From contig DAOWIN010000149.1 in NCBI GenBank assembly GCA_030640885.1, positions 1 through 9,740 of the forward strand: a stretch of DNA of 9,740 nt. Direction: 5' to 3'. Numbering within the stretch: position 1 is the first letter of the stretch; each line of letters starts with the position of its first letter. Below, one piece after another: positions 5,640-9,740 of the stretch. The notes beneath the pieces were generated by a model, which was not told the DNA's origin, searched no databases, and worked only from the letters and a program-made list of their open reading frames with translations. The translations under genes and the position numbers were made by a program. The DNA is from Candidatus Omnitrophota bacterium. Its GTDB lineage: Bacteria > Omnitrophota > 4484-213.

Positions 5640-6683
5640 ATGAATCTTTCTTTTAAGAAATTAAAAAACTTTTTTTCTATTCCTCTATCCAGTTCCGTGG
5701 GTTTAGATATTGGAAGCTCACAGGTAAAAATGCTGGAATTGCAAAAGAAAGAAGGAAAATTTTGCCTGATTAATTGGGGAATAAGTGAAATTAAAGAAGA
5801 TATTTCAGAGGCGGTTAAGCAGGCAATGGAAGGGGCGAACCCTGTTAAATCTCCGCCTCGGCGGGGAGCGGCAAAATCGTTATTTAACAGGGTGAACATT
5901 TCTCTTTCTGGTCCAGAGGTAATTATTCGTTATGTTGACCTACCCAAGATGAGCGCGGAGGAACTGGAAAAATCTCTGAAGTTTGAAGTGGAGAAATATC
6001 TTCCCTTCAAGACAGAAGAGATGCTTTTTGATTGGCAGGTTCTTTCTTATTCAGGACAGAATAAGATGAAAGTTCTTTTGTGCGCTACCAAAAAAAACTT
6101 TGCGGAGGAAAGGATTAAAGCTGTTGAAAAGGCGGGTTTAACTCCTAAAATTGTCGATATTGACACTCTATGTTTGGTAAATTCTTTTTATTTTAATAAT
6201 TTCTCTGAAAACAAAACCGTTTGTTTATTGAATATAGGAGCGATAACAACCAATTTGAACATAGTTGAAAAAGGAGAGTCTCGCTTATCGCGGGATATTG
6301 AAATTGATGGAAAGGAGATTAGCCAAGCGAGCGAACAGAATGCAGAAGGTGATTCTGCAGAGGACAAAAGAATAGAAAATAACGGCGAAGAAAACGAAAA
6401 GGCAGTTGAATCGGTCTCGCCTGCTTTGGAAACATTGCTTAATGAAACTCTACGCTGTTTTGATTTTTATGAAAGTCAATACGAAAAGGGCATAGAAAAG
6501 ATTTGTTTAAGCGGCGGAGCAGCGAATTTTGTTGGCGTAAAGAAATTTTTAGAGGAAAAGATAGGTATTGAAGCAGAAATATGGAATCCTTTGCAATCTA
6601 TACAGACGCAGGGTTTTGAGGAACTAAAAGAAAGGAAAAGCGAATTTGCTATTGCCGTGGGATTGGCGATAAGAACATGTTAG
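5640..6683 (+). CDS. pilM: Type IV pilus assembly protein PilM (carries a palindromic insert)
   Basis: A 347-residue actin-like ATP-binding protein of the cytoplasmic face, which binds the N terminus of PilN and links the alignment complex to the inner membrane. Visible motifs are the phosphate-1 loop VGLDIGSSQVKMLEL (20-34), NISLSGPEVIIRYVDLPKM (86-104), the KSLKFEVEKYLPF segment (111-123), a second phosphate-type loop LLNIGAITTNLNIV (196-209) and an adenosine motif ICLSGGAANFVGVKKFL (288-304). Residues about 230-258 are an acidic low-complexity loop. Residues 67-84 are encoded by a palindromic element in frame (5835-5897) that lies between strands normally joined directly. The gene is otherwise full length. 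A Shine-Dalgarno-like AGGGG (5625-5629) precedes the ATG by ten bases. Confidence 0.95.
   Translation: MNLSFKKLKNFFSIPLSSSVGLDIGSSQVKMLELQKKEGKFCLINWGISEIKEDISEAVKQAMEGANPVKSPPRRGAAKSLFNRVNISLSGPEVIIRYVDLPKMSAEELEKSLKFEVEKYLPFKTEEMLFDWQVLSYSGQNKMKVLLCATKKNFAEERIKAVEKAGLTPKIVDIDTLCLVNSFYFNNFSENKTVCLLNIGAITTNLNIVEKGESRLSRDIEIDGKEISQASEQNAEGDSAEDKRIENNGEENEKAVESVSPALETLLNETLRCFDFYESQYEKGIEKICLSGGAANFVGVKKFLEEKIGIEAEIWNPLQSIQTQGFEELKERKSEFAIAVGLAIRTC
5835..5897. repeat. In-frame palindromic element inside pilM
   Basis: Perfect 12-base arms ACCCTGTTAAAT (5839-5850) and ATTTAACAGGGT (5882-5893) enclose a 31-base centre, in which CTCCGCC (5851-5857) and GGCGGGGAG (5860-5868) form an inner stem with a bulge. 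The outer sequence resembles the arms around the second prepilin: GTTCACCC-y-GTTA-r-AA on one side and G-y-GAACCC-y-GTTA-r-A on the other, matching 14-15 of 19 positions. The element encodes NPVKSPPRRGAAKSLFNR and does not interrupt the frame. It resembles in concept the Rickettsia palindromic elements that insert into coding genes, but no homology to them is claimed. Confidence 0.75.
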
Positions 6684-7213
6684 AAATAAATCTTTTGCCT
6701 TTGCAGATGCGGAAAAAGAAGAGCATATTTCCTTCTGTCTTTCTTTGCCGAATAGGAGGGCTTTTTTTATTTTTGCTGATAGTTATAAGTTTATTTGTTA
6801 TTGCAGTTAGGTCATACCAAACAGTAGCTTATCGCAAAATGAAACAAGAATGGGTTGGTTTTTTTCAGCTGGAAAATATGAGTAAGCAGTTGAATAAAGA
6901 AAAAGAAGATTTGGAGAAATATTTAAAAAGAGGGATTCTTTGGAGCAAAAAGTTTGATTCAATCAATAAATTTCTTCCTCGCGGGGTTTGGCTTACCACT
7001 CTTTGTTGGCAGGAAGATGACAAGAGCAAAGAGAATATTTTCATTATTAAGGGACGCTCACTTATTTTAGAAAAAGAGGCGATGGCAAACATAATAAAGT
7101 TTATGGATAATCTTAAAAATGACAAGGTTTTCTTTAGCGATTTTAAAAAAATAGAACTGATTACGCGAAAAAAAAGCGAGAAGGCGATGGGGTTTGAATT
7201 GCAAATAAGATAG
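6677..7213 (+). CDS. pilN: Type IV pilus assembly protein PilN
   Basis: A 178-residue bitopic inner-membrane protein. The cytoplasmic N terminus has the INLLP motif (residues 4-8), which binds PilM. Residues about 26-44 form the single membrane helix. Residues 52-90 are Lys/Glu-rich and probably form a coiled coil (MSKQLNKEKEDLEKYLKRG). The periplasmic domain follows, with LPRGVWLTTLCWQED (100-114) and a β-rich end (NIFIIKGRSL, MGFELQIR) as usual for the PilN ferredoxin-like fold, which pairs with PilO. The ATG overlaps the end of pilM by 7 bases, so translation is probably coupled. The length is within the family range. Confidence 0.9.
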   Translation: MLEINLLPLQMRKKKSIFPSVFLCRIGGLFLFLLIVISLFVIAVRSYQTVAYRKMKQEWVGFFQLENMSKQLNKEKEDLEKYLKRGILWSKKFDSINKFLPRGVWLTTLCWQEDDKSKENIFIIKGRSLILEKEAMANIIKFMDNLKNDKVFFSDFKKIELITRKKSEKAMGFELQIR

Positions 7214-7243
7214 GCCCCGCGCCACACGCTAAAAACAAAAATA

Positions 7244-8116
7244 ATGAAAGAGATGAAAGGTTTAGCAGATATTAAAGATTTTTTTACTCAGAATAAGATC
7301 TTTATTGCTTTTTCTTTTGTTATTTTAGCTGTCTTTTTCTGTTGGTTATTTTGGTTTCTTTTCCCTCAATTAACTATAATAAAAAAGACTCAGAAGCAGT
7401 TGAAAATATTAAAGCAGAAGGCAAAGGAACCAAATGTCCGAAAGACAGATTTTAATCTTTTAAGGAAGAAAAATGTTGATTTAAAAAAACAGATAGATTC
7501 TTATAAAATCAGTGTGCTTAGTAAAGAAGAAATTACTTCTTTGTTAGGCTATCTGTCTCGTTCAGCAACCAAATCAGGCAGCAAGATCTCAGCGATTAAA
7601 CCATCGCAGGAAGATATAGGGGAAGGAGATTATCTGCCTTTATATATAAATATAAATTTAGAGGGGGAGTTTCGCCAGTTAGTTAGTTTTATTTCTCTTT
7701 TAGAAAATTGCAATAAATTTATTGATATAAAGAAAATTACGGTTATTGCTTTGGACAATAAAAGAGAAAGCGCAGAATTTATCCTGAAGTCGTTCATTTC
7801 CGCTCAGAAGCTTGTTTCTGGCGGAATTTCGTCATTAGATGAAATTTTGGCAGCCTTTCCTCAAAACCCATTTTCAGTCAGGACAGCAAAAACTACTTCC
7901 GTCTTTCAGAGTATTCATTTTCTCGAGGATATTTATCTTCAGGGTATAGTTTATGAACAGGAAAATTCCCTAGCGATAATAAACGGGCGTTTTGCAAAGG
8001 AAGGTGAGCAATTAGGAAGCTTTAAGCTGAAAACGATAGGGGAGCGCGAAATTTTATTAATTAAAGAAGGAGAGGAGTATGTTATTAAATTAGGAGGAAA
8101 CAATGAGCAAATTTAA
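7244..8116 (+). CDS. pilO: PilO protein with C-terminal PilP-like domain (fusion)
   Basis: A 290-residue inner-membrane protein, longer than typical PilO (about 200). Residues 19-40 are the membrane helix. Residues about 44-90 are a Lys-rich coiled coil, and 95-188 are the PilO-type domain, including YLPLYININLEGEFRQLVSF (130-149) and a following strand KKITVIAL. After a Gly/Ser-containing linker, residues 206-284 resemble PilP/GspC-type periplasmic domains: NPFSVR (208-213), then LQGIVYEQENSLAIINGRF, LGSFKLKTI and YVIKL. PilP normally links PilN/PilO to the secretin, and it is usually a separate lipoprotein gene. Here it appears fused to PilO, and no separate pilP lies between pilO and the secretin. 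The start is ATG 7244; ATG 7253 is an alternative. No Shine-Dalgarno is evident. Confidence 0.82.
   Translation: MKEMKGLADIKDFFTQNKIFIAFSFVILAVFFCWLFWFLFPQLTIIKKTQKQLKILKQKAKEPNVRKTDFNLLRKKNVDLKKQIDSYKISVLSKEEITSLLGYLSRSATKSGSKISAIKPSQEDIGEGDYLPLYININLEGEFRQLVSFISLLENCNKFIDIKKITVIALDNKRESAEFILKSFISAQKLVSGGISSLDEILAAFPQNPFSVRTAKTTSVFQSIHFLEDIYLQGIVYEQENSLAIINGRFAKEGEQLGSFKLKTIGEREILLIKEGEEYVIKLGGNNEQI
8092..8105 (+). promoter_or_regulatory. Strong ribosome-binding site for the secretin
   Basis: AGGAGG at 8092-8097 lies five bases before the ATG at 8103-8105, inside the 3' end of the pilO-P gene. It is the best Shine-Dalgarno in the window, unlike the weak or absent ones before the prepilins, and it fixes the secretin start. 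It fits a high translation rate of the channel relative to the coupled upstream genes. Confidence 0.9.
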
Positions 8117-9740
8117 AAACAGGTTTAAGATTTATATTATAATTGCCACTATGATTTTGTTTGGTTTGCCGGCGTTTGTTTTGAAGGCTCAAAAAACTAA
8201 AGAAGCCGAACGATTAGAGCAGGAAAAGATAGTAGAAACCGAACCCGGAAAGATAAATATGGATTTTAAGGAAGCCGACATTAAAGATGTGCTTAGAATT
8301 ATTTCCTACAAAAGCGGAATGAACATTGTTTCTGGTGAAGATGTCCATGGGAAAGTTAACATCCATTTGACTGATGTTTCTTGGGAAAAAGCCCTTGATG
8401 TAATCCTGAAAGCATATGGTTTTGCTTACGAAAAAGAAGGAAACATCATCCGTATTTGCGATTTAAGCAAATTGGAAGAAGAAGGTTTGCAAACTAAGGT
8501 ATTTTCTTTAAGTTATGCCAAAGCTAAGGAAACATCCGAAGCTTTGCAAAAGATGCTTTCCGAAAGAGGTAAGATAGAATTTGATGCAAGAACAAATCTT
8601 CTAATTATCACTGATGTTTCCACAAATTTAAATGAGGTAGGAAAGGTAATTGCAGAGTTAGATAAGACTACATTACAGGTAATGATTGAAGCCCAGATAA
8701 TTGAAGTTGGTTTGGGAGATGAGGAAAAAATGGGTGTTAATTGGACCACTCAGCTAACCAGTTATGGAGCCAAACGGCCAATTGTTTGGCCATTTTCTAA
8801 CAACAGCGGCAATAAATATACCCCCGATGGTTTTCCCGGAACGGTTGATACAAGCGTTGATTTTAAATACGGGACCTTAGATTTTAACCAGTTTCAAACA
8901 ATCTTGCAGTTTTTGAGTACGCGTACCGATACAAACATTCTTTCCAATCCCAAAATTACCACCCTTAATAACCAAGAGGCGAAAATAACTGTAGGGAAGA
9001 AATGGCCTACACCTAAATATGCCTATAACGAGGAACAAGGTAAGTTTCATATTTCGGATTGGGAGTATGTTGAGTATGGAATTTTGCTTACTGTTACTCC
9101 CAATATAAATCAGGATGGTTATGTAACGCTGAATATCCATCCTGAAATAAGCGATGAAGCCGGTACAATAACTTTTGATACAGCCGAAATTCCCATTCTT
9201 ACTACCCAAGAAGTAGAGACTAATGTAATGATCAAAGACGGTGAAACCCTTATTATCGGGGGTTTGTTAAAGGATAAAAAGGTAAAAACAAAGAAGAAAG
9301 TGCCTATTTTGGGTGATATTCCATTCTTAAAGTTCCTGTTTTCGCATGATAGTGAGACAATAGAGAAAAAAGACCTGCTTATTTTTATTACCCCTCATAT
9401 TATCACCGATGCCAAGGTTGCCAATGCCCATTATCTTTCAAAGAGTGGGATAGGAAGAGAAGACAGTCTACAGTCTACAGTCAACAGTCAACAGTCAACA
9501 GTTGACAATCTACAGTCAACAGAAAACGGAGACCCGAAACCCGTTACCCGAAACCCGAAACCCGAAGATGGAGAAGAGAAGACAGTCACAAGTTACCAGT
9601 TACCAGTCAGCAGAGAACCGAAAACCGAAACCCGAAAACCGAAACCCGAAGATGGAGAAGAGAAGACAGAGGACGGAGAACAGAAGACAGAAATCAAAAT
9701 ACGGAAGTTAGAAATCGGAAATCAGAAAATAGAAAACGGA
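8103..9740 (+). CDS. pilQ: Type IV pilus secretin PilQ-like, 3' end beyond the window
   Basis: An outer-membrane secretin that would form the channel for the pilus. The frame is open for all 546 codons to the window end, with no stop. Residues 1-29 are a signal peptide (hydrophobic 10-27, cleavage likely after A29 in LKA-QK). Residues 50-118 form one STN/N0 domain (INMDFKEADIKDVLRII). Residues 130-188 form an N1-like domain (KVFSLSYAKAKETSEAL), and 191-436 form the secretin barrel domain, with QVMIEAQIIEV, ILSNPKITTLNNQEAKITVG, KDGETLIIGGLL, VPILGDIPFLKFLF and KKDLLIFITPHIIT. No AMIN domain is visible, so the periplasmic part is compact. Beyond about residue 451 the protein is written by a heptamer repeat array. 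The true end of the canonical gene may lie near 9453. The start overlaps pilO-P by 14 bases. Confidence 0.9.
   Translation, partial: MSKFKNRFKIYIIIATMILFGLPAFVLKAQKTKEAERLEQEKIVETEPGKINMDFKEADIKDVLRIISYKSGMNIVSGEDVHGKVNIHLTDVSWEKALDVILKAYGFAYEKEGNIIRICDLSKLEEEGLQTKVFSLSYAKAKETSEALQKMLSERGKIEFDARTNLLIITDVSTNLNEVGKVIAELDKTTLQVMIEAQIIEVGLGDEEKMGVNWTTQLTSYGAKRPIVWPFSNNSGNKYTPDGFPGTVDTSVDFKYGTLDFNQFQTILQFLSTRTDTNILSNPKITTLNNQEAKITVGKKWPTPKYAYNEEQGKFHISDWEYVEYGILLTVTPNINQDGYVTLNIHPEISDEAGTITFDTAEIPILTTQEVETNVMIKDGETLIIGGLLKDKKVKTKKKVPILGDIPFLKFLFSHDSETIEKKDLLIFITPHIITDAKVANAHYLSKSGIGREDSLQSTVNSQQSTVDNLQSTENGDPKPVTRNPKPEDGEEKTVTSYQLPVSREPKTETRKPKPEDGEEKTEDGEQKTEIKIRKLEIGNQKIENG
9454..9740 (+). repeat. 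Uninterrupted 7-bp-periodic repeat array, 41 heptads, continues past the window
   Basis: From 9454 to 9740 the sequence divides into 41 successive 7-base units without one insertion or deletion. The units drift by position: GAAGAGA/AGACAGT at the start, CTACAGT and CAACAGT (9468-9502), AACCCGA-type (9531-9565), TACCAGT (9594-9607), AAACCGA/AACCCGA (9622-9649), AGACAGA-type (9664-9691), then AATCAGA/AATCGGA and AAACGGA (9713-9740). The + strand is nearly T-free in its last third. It runs in frame with the secretin, so it is coding DNA or has extended the coding frame. CAACAGT is one of the heptamers I recall from cyanobacterial short tandem repeat families, though no relation is shown. Confidence 0.93.

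Noticed and set aside
5835..5897. A frameshift or gene fission in pilM at the palindrome
   Set aside because: The frame continues through the element, and all conserved PilM motifs before and after it are in the same frame.
5507..5899. A 130-residue ORF on the - strand
   Set aside because: It is antisense to the PilX-like/pilM junction, and part of its openness comes from the palindrome in pilM.
7214..7243. A regulatory gap between pilN and pilO
   Set aside because: Thirty bases with a GC-rich start and an A-rich end, but no Shine-Dalgarno, inverted repeat or promoter that I could support.
9502..9711. A 69-residue ORF on the + strand overlapping the secretin tail in another frame
   Set aside because: It lies wholly inside the heptamer array, which is poor in T and therefore open in several frames. 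Its peptide (ETRNP and similar) is a by-product of the repeat.
9454..9740. A CRISPR array
   Set aside because: Units are 7 bases with no spacers, and the sequence is a continuous short tandem repeat in a coding frame.

Overview
The window is one end of a type IV pilus gene cluster, with every supported gene on the + strand. It suggests an uncultured, fairly AT-rich, double-membraned bacterium: an outer-membrane secretin and a PilM/N/O-type alignment complex imply two membranes. The small pilins carry a Cys/Trp pattern (C-x-x-N-L or similar, then QW-x-L-E) that I associate with Omnitrophota, Kiritimatiellota and Lentisphaerota. A placement near Omnitrophota is a guess from family resemblance, with no marker gene to support it.

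Layout. 2-319 is the 3' end of a PilX-like pilus protein. 377-784 is an unrecognised membrane-anchored charged protein. 854-1234 and 1426-1845 are two paralogous small prepilins, separated by a 191-bp gap that holds a 9-bp tandem repeat, a tiny ORF and one arm of an inverted repeat. 1848-2252 (PilV/GspI-like) and 2291-4432 (a very large GspJ/PilW-like protein) are minor pilins. 4499-5626 is a PilX-type protein. 5640-8116 encodes pilM, pilN and a pilO that appears to be fused to a PilP-like domain. 8103 to the window end is the secretin, still open at base 9740. No intergenic stretch exceeds 300 bases. I saw no tRNA, rRNA, CRISPR array, transposase or convincing rho-independent terminator.

How the genes fit together. 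The five prepilin/PilX proteins would form the fibre and its priming or tip complex. PilM (cytoplasmic, actin-like) and PilN plus PilO-P (inner membrane and periplasm) would connect the inner-membrane platform to the secretin channel. The assembly ATPase, platform protein and prepilin peptidase are not in this window. Tight spacing (7-bp overlap pilM/pilN, 14-bp overlap pilO-P/secretin) indicates co-transcription of at least 5640-9740.

The most unusual content is repetitive DNA that has entered coding sequence. First, the secretin's C-terminal tail is written by an uninterrupted 7-bp-periodic array of 41 heptads (9454-9740) whose unit drifts but never slips phase. Second, a ~60-bp palindromic element sits in frame inside pilM (about 5835-5897). 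Third, a related inverted-repeat pair (1330-1348 / 1457-1475) flanks the start of the second prepilin, and its right arm encodes the residues around the prepilin cleavage site.
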